Origin: Anniella stebbinsi
Lineage: Eukaryota; Chordata; Lepidosauria; Squamata; Anniellidae
Reading direction: 5' to 3'
DNA length: 64,000 nt
Assembly: GCA_029215795.1 (NCBI GenBank)
Contig: JARDYH010000001.1
Coordinates: 353,610,154-353,674,153 of the forward strand
The notes under the pieces were generated by a model. It saw nothing but the letters and a program-made list of their open reading frames with translations. It was not told the DNA's origin and made no database searches. The position numbers and the translations under genes are program-made. Position 1 is the first letter of the stretch. Each line of letters opens with the position of its first letter. Below are positions 55,250 to 64,000 of the stretch, in pieces.

Positions 55250-55840
55250 GGGCTACCTCTGTGCCTAGTCCGGAACTTCAACTAGTTCAAAGTATGGCAG
55301 CCAGGTTGGTCACTGGTACACCTAGGGGTGACCATATTACACCAGCTTTAAAATCGCTCCACTGGCTGCCAGTTAGTTTCCGGGTGAAGTATAAAGTGTT
55401 GGTTATTACCTTCAAAGCCCTACATGGTTTGGGTCCAGGTTACCTGTGGGATCGCCTTCCCCCATATAATCCGCCCCGCATGCTCAGGTCCTCTGGGAAG
55501 AACTTACTACAGTCGGCCAAGACTAGGCTGACAACCGTTATCCAGAGGACCTTCTCTTCTGCCGCTCCCAGACTGTGGAATGACCTGCCAGAGGAGACTC
55601 GTCAACTTAACAGTCTTTTAGAATTTAAGAAAGCTATAAAGACTGTTCTCTTTCGGAAGGCATATCCAGTGGAATTTTAGAATGTTTTTAGGATGTTTTA
55701 ATGCAGTTTTAATAATGTGTGTCATGTTTTAATCAGTTTTATGTATTTTATCATATTGTTGTTCCCCGCCTCGATCCAAACGGAGAGGCAGGTAAGAAAT
55801 AAATTATTATTATTATATTATTATTATTATTATTATTATT
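55250..55840 (+). mobile_element. L2-type LINE 3' end
   Basis: The frame reads VQSMAARLVTGTPRGDH, LKSLHWLPVSFRVKYKVLVI, FKALHGLGPGYLWDRLPPYN, RTFSSAAPRLWNDLPEETRQ and FKKAIKTVLFRKAYPVEF, then stop. This is the L2 RT C-terminus. The 3' UTR has ccccgcctcgatccaaacgg and an (ATT)n tail. The frame is open, so the copy is comparatively young, but it lacks the 5' part. Confidence 0.9.
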
Positions 55841-55845
55841 ATTCT

Positions 55846-55984
55846 CTATTATTTGAGAGTGTAAAGGCTAATGGCTAACTTGCTGAATAAAACTGCTTTC
55901 TTCTTTTTAAAAGAAAAAAACTAGAACAAGCAGTTTCACTAATGTTCAGGGATTTGTATTGGTCCCATATATAATTTCTCTATA
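55846..55984 (+). repeat. direct duplicate, copy 1 (about 139 bp)
   Basis: About 97% identical by eye to 58202-58340 (tctattatttgagagtgtaa ... cccatatataatttctcta). It abuts the (ATT)n tail of the L2 copy on the left and a MITE on the right. Confidence 0.88.
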
Positions 55985-56304
55985 TAGGGTGACCGTATGG
56001 AAAGGAGGACAGGGCTCCAGTATCTTTAACAGTTGTACGGAAAAACGAATTTCAGCCGGTGTCATTTGTATGCAATTAGTTCCTGGTGAAATTCCCTCTT
56101 CATCACAACAGTGAAAGCTGTAGGAGCTATACCAGGGTGACCAGATACAAAAGGGGGCAGGGCTCCTGCAGCTTTAACAGTTGTGATGAAGAGGAAATTT
56201 CACCAGGTGCTGCATGCATACAAATGACACCTGCTGAAATTCCCCTTTCCATGCAACTGTTAAAATTACCAGAGCTCTATCCTCCGTTCCATATGGTCAC
56301 CCTA
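55985..56304. mobile_element. complete 320-bp palindromic MITE, TIR TAGGGTGACC
   Basis: TAGGGTGACCGTATGGAAAG ... CATATGGTCACCCTA, flanked by TCTCTATA and GCTCCATA (6 of 8, weak). It has the same length and structure as 50920-51239. Confidence 0.82.
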
Positions 56305-57398
56305 GCTCCATATCTCAGGATGAACTCCCTGGGGCAGCACCAAAAGAGGACCATGGAAGTCTATGTGAACAGGGTCACTGTTGCCTAACTCAGCTTTGGA
56401 AGACGTGGGGCGGGTGGGATGGAGGGCAGGCAAACGGAGTGATAACGTGGTTTTCCTTTTAAAATCATCCAAAACCTGTGCTGCAGACCTGATACGTTGG
56501 GGCTTGGAGCTTTGGCACACAATGTTTTCTCTCTGCCTCCCAGACGACCGGTCCTGCTTCCAATCCTGAAAGCAAAAGCAACTGTATGCTACTAACTGTA
56601 ATATCTGCCTGGCTGTGACGAGCCAATCCCGTTGGCTTCTCTGACTCCTGTTATTTCTCTTGGCTTAACAAAGGCTGAGACAAGGCAGTGTCAGGAGACA
56701 AGCTCCGCACACAATAAAGAAAATAATGGGATGGACCGTCTGGTGCCAGTGGGAGAAAGCACAGGGTAATTAAGAGGTATTGCGGAAGTCCAGGATGCAT
56801 CAGCTTGTTGTTAAGAAGCAGTAGCCCCTTCACAACAGTTTGGCTTGATTAACAATGCCCATTTGACCTTCTCCTCCATTGTGGGGTTTTTCACTTACAT
56901 TCAATTAATTGTATTGAACGCTCACGAGTGGGACCAAGCATAAAATGGGTCCTAAATTAATTTCACCCGGCGACAGTTTTATTCAGGATTCGGTTAACAC
57001 CCTATTCAAGAGTGGGCTGTTTTAGGACTGTTTTCAGCAGAGATGTGGAGGGGGGAAATGGAAAAATGCTCTGGTGAAATTAACCCTGAGGTTCATCAGA
57101 CGAGTGTTTTATCGTAAGCTTGCTACTGCCCACTTACAGATGTGCGTGTATCCTTTAGACAATGACATCCGCCTCCTGCGCGCTCCCTGCTCCTTCAGCT
57201 TGTTTTTCTGTCGCAAAATATACCCCTTTAACCCGACTCTTCATTTTAAGGGAATGTGCTGTGATCTCCTGCTGTGTGCAGGAAAAGTGGTATGATAAAA
57301 ACGGCTCCTGAATGGGCCATGTGGTCTTTGTTTACTTCCTCTTTCCCCTCAGTGCAGAAAGAAGAAGTAATGAGGGACAAAAGCGGGGGTGGAGAAGT
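56305..57398. other. repeat-poor stretch, no gene recognised
   Basis: 56870-57010 (ttcaattaattgtattgaac ... aattaatttcacccgg) has AT-rich palindromic words of the kind common in conserved enhancers. No exon is seen. Confidence 0.35.
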
Positions 57399-57402
57399 GA
57401 TA

Positions 57403-57446
<44 letters not shown>

Positions 57447-57905
57447 TATAACCCGCGTCTCTCTCCGGATCAAGGTGGGGAACAATAACAATATAAAAAC
57501 AAGAATCACAAAACAGTTAAAATGTTAAAAACAAGAAAAAATACATCATTAAAAACATCTTAAAATTCATCTGGATAGGCCTGCCGGAAGAGAGCAGTCT
57601 TCATAACTCTCTTAAATTCATGAAGACTGCTAATTTGTCTAATCTCCTCTGGCAGACCATTCCACAGCCTGGGAGCGGTGGAAGAGAAGGTCCTCTGGGT
57701 AACACTCGTCAGCCTAGTTCTGGCTGACTTGAGTAAGTTCTTCCCAGAGGACCTAAGTGTGCGGGGCGGATTGTACAGGAGAAGGCGATCCCGCAGGTAA
57801 CCTGGACCCAAACCATGTAGGGCTTTAAAGGTAATAACCAACACTTTATACTTCACCCGGAAACTAATTGGCAGCCAATGAAGCGATTTTAAAACTGGTG
57901 CTATT
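57399..57905 (-). mobile_element. L2-type LINE 3' end
   Basis: Mirror of 55250-55840: (ATT)n tail at 57399-57445, 3' UTR, then the - strand frame KYKVLVITFKALHGLGPGYL, RTFSSTAPRLWNGLPEEIRQ and FKRVMKTALFRQAYPDEF with a stop. The frame is open across the retained part. Confidence 0.9.
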
Positions 57906-57916
57906 TCCCCCCATGT

Positions 57917-58078
57917 GATGATGATGATGATGATTTACATTTATAAACCACCCCATAGCCAAAGTTTGAACATTAAAAAGTCAATATACAAAATTTTAAA
58001 CCATAAAACAGCTAATATTTAAACATTTAAAACAAAAAAATCAGTTAAAAACCTCAACTTAAGCAGTTAAGCAGTGAT
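57917..58078 (-). mobile_element. L2-like tail of a second subfamily
   Basis: (GATGAT)n then 'tttacatttataaaccaccccatagccaaag' and 'aaagtcaatatacaaaattt', nearly identical to the 29475-29650 tail. Confidence 0.65.
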
Positions 58079-58201
58079 GACGCTCCCTATGTACCTTGCA
58101 GGGCTTTTATATTTCTCGTGCATTCATCCCCTCCTCCCCTTGTGTTTACTGAAATTTCTATTTGATTTATCAATCAACATACAGAAGAAAGTTCTTTTTC
58201 T

Positions 58202-58340
58202 CTATTATTTGAGAGTGTAAAGGCTAATGGCTAACTTGCTGAATAAAACTGCTTTCTTCTTTTTAAAAGAAAAAACTAGAACAAGCAATTTCACTAATGT
58301 TCTGGGATTTGTATTGGTCCCATATATAATTTCTCTAATT
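58202..58340 (+). repeat. direct duplicate, copy 2 (about 139 bp)
   Basis: Partner of 55846-55984, offset about 2356 bases in the same orientation. It has no transposon at either border. Confidence 0.88.
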
Positions 58341-58831
58341 CAGTGGGTGACAGTGGACTCCCTTGTTAGGAATTCTGCTTGGTGTTGATCCAGGACAAGG
58401 CGTGTCCTCTGGTCCCTGTCCTTCATATAAGGTTTAACTTCTCTGTTTTAAGCCCATAATTCATGGCACCCCCCTTTATTACTGAATGGAAACCCTCACC
58501 CAAGTCATAAGCAATTAGCCTCTGAAGCACTTGCAGTCCATAACCAACTCTGAGGTTTAAGGCTGCTAAAGGAATAACATGCCCTTTCCTTAATTCCCCC
58601 AGGGAATCTTCTGCTTGTGAGCCCTTCTTCAGTTAACCTTGCGGATCTCAGCTGTCTAGAGAGGTTATTGATTTTTTCCCTAGCTTCCACCTCCCTGTCT
58701 GCCGGAGCTGATTTAAAGAGCTTTTGGCAAAGGTTAGTGAAAAGCCTCGCAGAGCTCTTTGCCTTTCGAATTTGCCAAATTGCACGAAGCATCTGCCAGG
58801 TGCAACGTTGCTGTTCTGCTGTTTTCTAGTG

Positions 58832-59260
58832 GAGGGATTGTAACTCAGTGGGAGAGCTCTGCATGCAGAAGGACTCAGATTCAAACCCTGGCCCTCTCCA
58901 CAAGGACGCGCTTTTGCGCCCGGTTCGGCGATTATGCGCATTATCGCGGAGGCGCATTTACTCCTAATCCCTCTGCACGGGAGGCGGCGAGAGGCGGCGA
59001 AGCGCATTAATTGATGCCCAAAAAGCACTTTACAGGTAGCTAATGCGCATAATCGCTTGTTCACACAGCGAAAATGCGCTTTAACGGCCGGAGCAAAATA
59101 AAAGTCACTATTTAACGCGCGTTCGAAAATGCGCATTATCGGGGAGATAACGCGCCTGTACGCCCGTTTTGCGCTCCGCTCGTGTGTAGGTAAAATTTAT
59201 AATGAGCCTTCAAGGCTCATTAAACGTCTCGTGTGGAGGAGGCCCCTGACATCTCCAGGG
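58832..59260 (+). mobile_element. tRNA-derived SINE head split by a MITE
   Basis: 58832-58890 reads like a tRNA-type head: A-box-like 'taactcagtgggagagctct', 'gcatgcagaagg' and B-box-like 'gattcaaaccctg'. The continuation 'acatctccaggg' resumes at 59249. Mismatches and the split rule out a working tRNA gene. Confidence 0.65.
58891..59243. mobile_element. CpG-rich MITE, 353 bp, TIR GCCTCCTCCACACGAGACG
   Basis: Left GCCCTCTCCACAAGGACG and right complement GCCTCCTCCACACGAGACG, with CCCTG duplicated on both sides (58886-58890, 59244-59248). The interior is crowded with 'gcgcattatcg' and 'aatgcgc' words, and its CpG level is far above its AT-rich surroundings. The family is not recognised. Confidence 0.72.
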
Positions 59261-59485
59261 GGTTGTCTTTGCCCCAGGCTGGCTCCAAATCCACGCTGTG
59301 TCGGTGAGGACCTTGCTCGGGTGCTGCTCCAGGGGGCGTTCCTGGGCAGAAGGTGACCTCCCATTGGTCGCCGCAAACCACGGGAGGGGGTGGGCCTGGC
59401 GAGCCTAATGGCCACCGGATAGTCTGCCCTGTCTCCCTCTGTCTGGATAACTTGCAGACATCCCGCACCACCACAGGGGTTGGCA
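59261..59485. repeat. dispersed GC-rich repeat (relative of 53107 and 62900)
   Basis: Shares 'gggcagaaggtgacctcncattggt', 'gcgagcctaatggccaccgga' and 'cataacttgc'-like words with 62990-63125 and, more weakly, with 53130-53230. Confidence 0.5.
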
Positions 59486-59582
59486 TTGGAGCGGCGCCAA
59501 CTCAGTGCTGTGAAGACAGCCCTCTAGTCAGGTCAGGAAAGACCTCCACCTGTATTCCTAGAGCAAGGATGGGGAACATCTA

Positions 59583-59735
59583 GGCAGGATCTACACTGCT
59601 GTTTTAAAGCGCTTTAAAGCACTTTATAACAGTAGTGACAACTGTTGGGGCCCAGGACACATTCCAAAACAGTTGTCACTACTGTTATAAAGCGCTTTAA
59701 AGCACTTTAAAACAGCAGTGTAGATCCGCCCCTAG
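59583..59735. mobile_element. MITE, 'gcaggatctacactgctg' member
   Basis: Almost perfect palindrome: tttaaagcgctttaaagcac on both sides of 'caactgttggggcccaggac'. Ends taggcaggatctacac and gtgtagatccgcccctag. Confidence 0.8.
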
Positions 59736-59989
59736 GTGGATGCACACCTAGGGTTCCTTTTTCTGCCCACAGGATTCTTTTGCTCTTATCTCTGATCGCA
59801 GAGACCCAGCCAAGGTTCCAGCTGTTGCACAGAATCGAAGTGTGCATTTTGCAGGCAGGAGGCCTGCTTATTTGTGAGTAGACATGCAGAGGCTTGGTAT
59901 TTGGGATGCTATTTGAAAGTGTTGCTAAGTGACTCAGTCCTACTTACTTTTGAGTAGGTTTAAATAGTAATCATCACATTTTACCCCAT

Positions 59990-60162
59990 TAGCGTGGCCA
60001 TATGAAAAGAAGGACAGGGCTCCTGTATCTTTAACAGTTGTATAGAAAAGGGAATTTCACCAGATGTCATGTGTACGCATGCAGCACCTGGTGAAATTTC
60101 CCCTTCATCACAACAGTTAAAGCTGCAGGAGCCCTGCCCTCTTTTGTATCTGGTCACTCTGG
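59990..60162. mobile_element. palindromic MITE, TAGCGTGGCCATA
   Basis: Half-length relative of the 320-bp family: ggacagggctcctgtatctt ... gcaggagccctgccctctt, right end tctggtcactct. Confidence 0.72.
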
Positions 60163-60169
60163 CAAGTGT

Positions 60170-61190
60170 AAATAGGTGTGACAAGCCAGGTCCATGCTCT
60201 TTATGTGAAAATCAAATAGGTGTCCTTTTACTCAAGCTCCACAAATGAATGTCATTGAATCAGAGTCTGAACATAGCAGCTATAATTGCTAAAAAGAAAA
60301 CTGGTTTCAGTGGAAACGCCAACTCTCCTTTGAAATGTTGCTTACATTAACTCTTTGTTTCAGTGGACAATGTTATTCCACATCAGACAGTACAATGATC
60401 TGTAAATAGAAAATGTCCCCGCTTCTCTCAGTTGATCCACTTGTTCCATTTCAAAGACAAATCCACTCCTAAGTCTTCGATCTTATTTTATTTGCAGCAC
60501 ATCAACCCACTTAGTTTGCATGACATATTTTGTTTGTGACTGGCAAGATATAACTTTTCCTCGAGGTTGCTAGAATTGCTCTTGTTTTTCTCTCTTTGAA
60601 TTGTTAAGTTAAATCCAGCGCTACTGAATTGTTGCCATCAGAAAAAAAAGATAATCTTCCCTTAAGCATGGGACATCAGAGGAATGGATGCGAAGTAGCT
60701 CCCTGTCTTCATTTTAAGCTTTGAGCTCAGTTCTGAAAAGCAAAACTGATATGTATGCTCCCCGCCAGCATATCGAATGCCCCAATTTTGCAGTTACAAA
60801 ACTGCATCTTTCTGCATCTGGTGGGATATTTGTTATGCTTTCAGATTCTTAAGCCAAATGGCTCAGGAATAAAGTGATGCCATGATCTCTCTAAGCACGT
60901 CCCTTGAGCAACCTTCTTTTTGATTTCTGTGTATGTGGGCGATATTCAATAGATTGTTTTATTTTCATTTAGAGTCTTTCTGGTTCATGGTAGGGGAAAC
61001 GGAATTTACAGCTGGGTGCTTTATGGGGTTTTTATCATTGGTTGCAAACCAGTGCATGGAAAGGAGGATACAGATGTTTTCGTGAATGAATTAAGACCAC
61101 AGTCATATATGCACAAACCTGGGAGTAAGTCCCACTGAAGTCAATGGTGCCTGCTTCTGATTCTGAATAGATAGGTTTAGGATTGCATTG
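60170..61190. other. repeat-poor stretch; candidate conserved non-coding DNA
   Basis: About 60240-60960 lacks transposon signatures and exons. 61100-61180 contains the 'gagtaagtcccactgaagtc' short repeat. Confidence 0.35.
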
Positions 61191-61196
61191 TTAATG

Positions 61197-61412
61197 AGAG
61201 CCAGTGTGGTGTAGTGGTTAGAAAGCTGGACTGGGACTTGGGATATCCAGGTTCTAGTCCCACTTAGCCATGAAGCTCTTTTGGTGACTTTGGGCCGGTC
61301 ACTGACTCTCAGCCTAACCTACCTCACAGGGTTGTTGTGAAAGTAAAATGGAGAGGAGGAAGAAGACCACATAAGCTGTCTGAGTCCCTTGCAAGAGGAA
61401 AAAAGGTGGGAC

Positions 61413-61453
<41 letters not shown>
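61197..61453 (+). mobile_element. MIR-like tRNA-derived SINE with (TAA)n tail
   Basis: A-box 'agtgtggtgtagtggttag', B-box 'aggttctagtccc', core 'cagcctaacctacctcacag', then a (TAA)n tail at 61414-61453. It is the best-preserved copy. Confidence 0.82.
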
Positions 61454-61455
<2 letters not shown>

Positions 61456-61465
61456 TCCTTATACA

Positions 61466-61742
61466 GCTAACATAAGAATGTAAGAGTCCAGAAAATCAGT
61501 CCAGAGGTCCATCACATCTGGCAACCTTCTACTCACAGTAGCCAACCAGGTGCTCCCAAGCGGCCCACCAGTAAGCCATGAAGGCAATAGCCCACCTGTG
61601 CTCTTGTTCCCCAGCAAGTGACTTTCAATGGCATACTGCAGCCTTCTCCAAACTGGTGCCCTCCTGATGGTTTGAACTTCCATCAGTTCCAGCCAACATG
61701 ACCAATGATCAGGAATCCTGGGAGTTGTAGTTCAAAACATCT
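61466..61742. mobile_element. diverged CR1 3' end (-) followed by a palindromic MITE
   Basis: 61466-61655 has 'aacataagaatgtaagagtc', 'agtagccaaccaggtgc' and 'gttccccagcaa' as in CR1 3' UTR complements. 61640-61742 is the 'tgggagttgtagttcaaaac' MITE. Confidence 0.65.
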
Positions 61743-62374
61743 GGAGTGCAGTGGCATAGTGATGAATTTTGAAGTATAAGTGCTCATCATGACAGTTCTC
61801 ATAGCCACACCTCCAGGGAGGGTTCAGAAATTCACATCAACAGTTCTACAAGTTTTGATGCCCACCAGGAGGAGGTGTTTTATAAAGCAAATGGGTCTTA
61901 GTTGCCCATTCAAGACCAAGGGTGCAAGGCGGGTGAGCGTCCAAAATGAACACCAAAGGAGAGAATAGTCTCAGGAAGCTGGAAACAAATTTACTGATGA
62001 AAAGACTAAGCCGCACCAAAAATCTTTGCATTACAACAATGTATTGTTGCTGGAAAAAATCAACCCCCCCCCCAATCCCAGCTTCTGTAAGAATTGCAGC
62101 TAAGCTCAGAGGGAAGAGGGAATTTTGAAGGCGTGGGAGATGACGTTGGCATCCCTGCTAATCAAAAAGTGCTAATGCCCATGTCTCTGCAAGCCCTGCC
62201 TTTGTTACACCACTGCTGGAGGGTACTGGCTTGGGGAAGGCTGGCCTACCGCCTCTGAGTATGGAGCGATGGAGGTTCCCTAGTGCCATCATGGTTAGTA
62301 TCCATCTCTATGAATTGCAGCATCTGTACTAGGTTCTCAAATTAGCAAAATGTGTTCTTTCTCTCTCTGGGTCA
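61743..62374. other. no gene recognised
   Basis: No clear exon or complete transposon. 62215-62250 resembles half of the palindromic MITE. Confidence 0.4.
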
Positions 62375-62672
62375 GGGCTGGCCCTATCATCAGGCAGATT
62401 GTGGCATCAGGTGGCTGATGATAGGTGGTGTGGATAGAGCAGCAGTAGCAGTGCCTCACCCTTCCTCTTTGTTGGGAGGAGAGAACTGTTTGTTTCCAGG
62501 CAGCCTGCACCTCCTAATTTAGCTTGCTGTCCCCCAGGTAAGGTGGAGGATCTTATGCCACCACCAGTGTGAGATCCAACTGCCAGTACCATTGACTTCT
62601 GTAGATGGAATGGGGTGGGAGGTGGCATCTTATTATTTGCCCTTGGTAACAAAAATGACTTGGACCAGCTGT
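62375..62672. repeat. dispersed repeat shared with 28680-29130
   Basis: Same block order as the 29-kb copy (aggtaaggtggaggatc, ccaccaccagtgtgagatc, ttctgtagatggaatg), diverged. A MITE remnant follows at 62735-62800. Confidence 0.5.
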
Positions 62673-62899
62673 GTGAGAGAGGAATGGAATGGCAAGAGAT
62701 GATTTGTACTAGGCAATTTCTCCTGTTTTTGTATCCTTTGGCCATGATGGCTGGAGTTACGGGAGTTGCAGGCCAATACATCTGAAGGGTGACAGGGGGG
62801 CGCTGTCTTTAACATCAGCTTTGCCTTGAGGTGATGCCGAATCTGTGCTGTGTCGGTTATATGACGCAGCTGCCAATACAGAGCCAGCCCAGGGCAAAG

Positions 62900-63125
62900 A
62901 TCTGAAGACCCATAGCAGAAAAGTTGTGGACTTACCCTGACTTTTCTTAGATGAGTGAGGTCAGCGCAGCTCTTCCCTGTCTGTCCTCGCTCAGGTGCTG
63001 CGCCCTGGGCAGAAGGTGACCTCTCATGGGTTGCTGGAAGCTATAGGAGGGGGAGGGGCAGGCACGGCAAGCCTAATGGCCCCCAGAAAGCCCACGCTGC
63101 CTCTCTTCATGTAAATAACTTGCTG
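62900..63125. repeat. dispersed GC-rich repeat (relative of 59261)
   Basis: Contains 'gggcagaaggtgacctctcatgg', 'gcaagcctaatggcccccag' and 'taacttgct' in the order seen at 59340-59455. Confidence 0.5.
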
Positions 63126-64000
63126 CGGGGAAGGCAGATCTGAGCAGTTCTGCAATCGGTCTAAGCCTCATTTGACCTTCGCTTTATGTTCCTCTTGTGT
63201 GTCACTAACTATTGAGTTTATATCTCTACTTTACCACTACAGTTGAGCAGACTAAACCATAAATCTGTGTTATGCACGAACAAAAGTGCTTTCATGGCAA
63301 CAGATGTAAAAAAATGTAGTGTTTGTGCTGAGAACTATCTAATGCAACCTATATTAAAACTGCCTAGAGATGGTATGAACGACTCCCCCACTTTCTTTAT
63401 ACTTCCAAGTGCTCCTTATAAACTCATGTAAATGGGGAAATTTTAAGGAGCTGTAGCCTTTCCTTCCACCTCCTTTTGATTTACTATCTGATCTTGCGAA
63501 TTCCAGCAGCAAACATCCTCCTCTCTTTTGGCCTGGGGAAGAGCGTGCAAAGGTTGGGGGTGAGAATCAACCGAATTTGCATAAATCATAAAGGAAAAAA
63601 TATACGTTTCATTTTAAGCATGTGGTGTTTCCGATGGGGTGAGATAGTGGCTCCTGTAGAACCAGACTCGCTTCAATCAAATAGAAAATTGCACACTTAA
63701 TAATCAGGCCCTACTCGATTAACAAAAGCAATCACTCTGGAAGCCCTCTGTTGGACAAGATAAACGAAGACTGTGCAAAAACAATTCAGCTCTACTCCTA
63801 TTTCATGGAGGCACATATTATAGAGCCTGATCTTACTCCAAGTTTCTAATCACAGCCAAGAACGTGAGTTCCATCTGCAGAAATCTTGCATCCATCTTGT
63901 GTTAGGATAACTAGTTTGTACAGCTCTATATACCCTTAGGCAGGGTGGGTGGACAGACCATGTATGGTCTAGCTATACAGATGCTGCTATACCCCTATCT
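63126..64000. other. repeat-poor stretch to the window end
   Basis: No exon or transposon recognised. It contains AT-rich words (tttgcataaatcat, caatcaaat) compatible with, but not proof of, regulatory conservation. Confidence 0.35.

Noticed and set aside
55069..55680. 203-residue frame as a host gene
   Set aside because: Its first part is MITE sequence and the rest is the L2 LINE RT C-terminus.
58832..58905. A tRNA gene
   Set aside because: The A- and B-box-like parts are imperfect, and the sequence is a SINE head split by a MITE.
1..64000. CRISPR array, bacterial operons or prophage
   Set aside because: No regularly spaced repeats, no dense ORFs; spliced gene and vertebrate transposons throughout.

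Overview
The window looks like nuclear DNA of a squamate-type reptile. The basis is its non-coding content: many 3' ends of CR1 and L2-type LINEs, an R4-clade-like LINE, MIR-like tRNA-derived SINEs and several families of short non-autonomous DNA transposons. There is one clearly readable protein-coding gene. No tRNA, rRNA or CRISPR locus was found. The species assignment is an inference from repeat types.

The gene fills positions 1273-10079 on the + strand. It has seven exons that join without a frame break into a 439-residue protein of the PKDCC (vertebrate lonesome kinase, secretory-pathway tyrosine kinase) family. Exon 1 sits in a CpG-rich promoter region, and its 5' splice site appears to be GC rather than GT. 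Sequence divergence and short length suggest the PKDCC-like paralogue kept in non-mammals rather than PKDCC itself, but this cannot be settled here. Introns hold CR1, L2, MIR-like and palindromic MITE copies.

From about 10.1 to 64 kb I see no second convincing host gene. About 10.1-16 kb is possible 3' UTR followed by CR1 and L2 pieces. About 16-36 kb is a dense transposon graveyard: GC-rich hAT-like MITEs that start TAGGG and carry 8-bp target duplications, a 0.5-kb-arm inverted repeat, a decayed 'EADTR/DTDV' nuclease-like gene split by a MITE, a hAT transposase remnant, an L2-like LINE carrying two MITEs in near-identical target sites, a doubled R4-like LINE 3' end, and a 5'-inverted retroelement with a 15-bp target duplication. 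About 36-64 kb alternates CR1, L2, SINE and MITE copies, one candidate solo LTR (about 48.0-49.4 kb) and several repeat-poor AT-rich stretches that could hold conserved regulatory DNA.

The most unusual system is the set of GC-rich TAGGG MITEs. Unrelated-looking internal sequences share one architecture: terminal TAGGG(R)TG, a palindromic core with a CRE-like centre, and repeated perfect 5' splice-site consensus motifs facing outward. They may be modular composites of one hAT-derived family.
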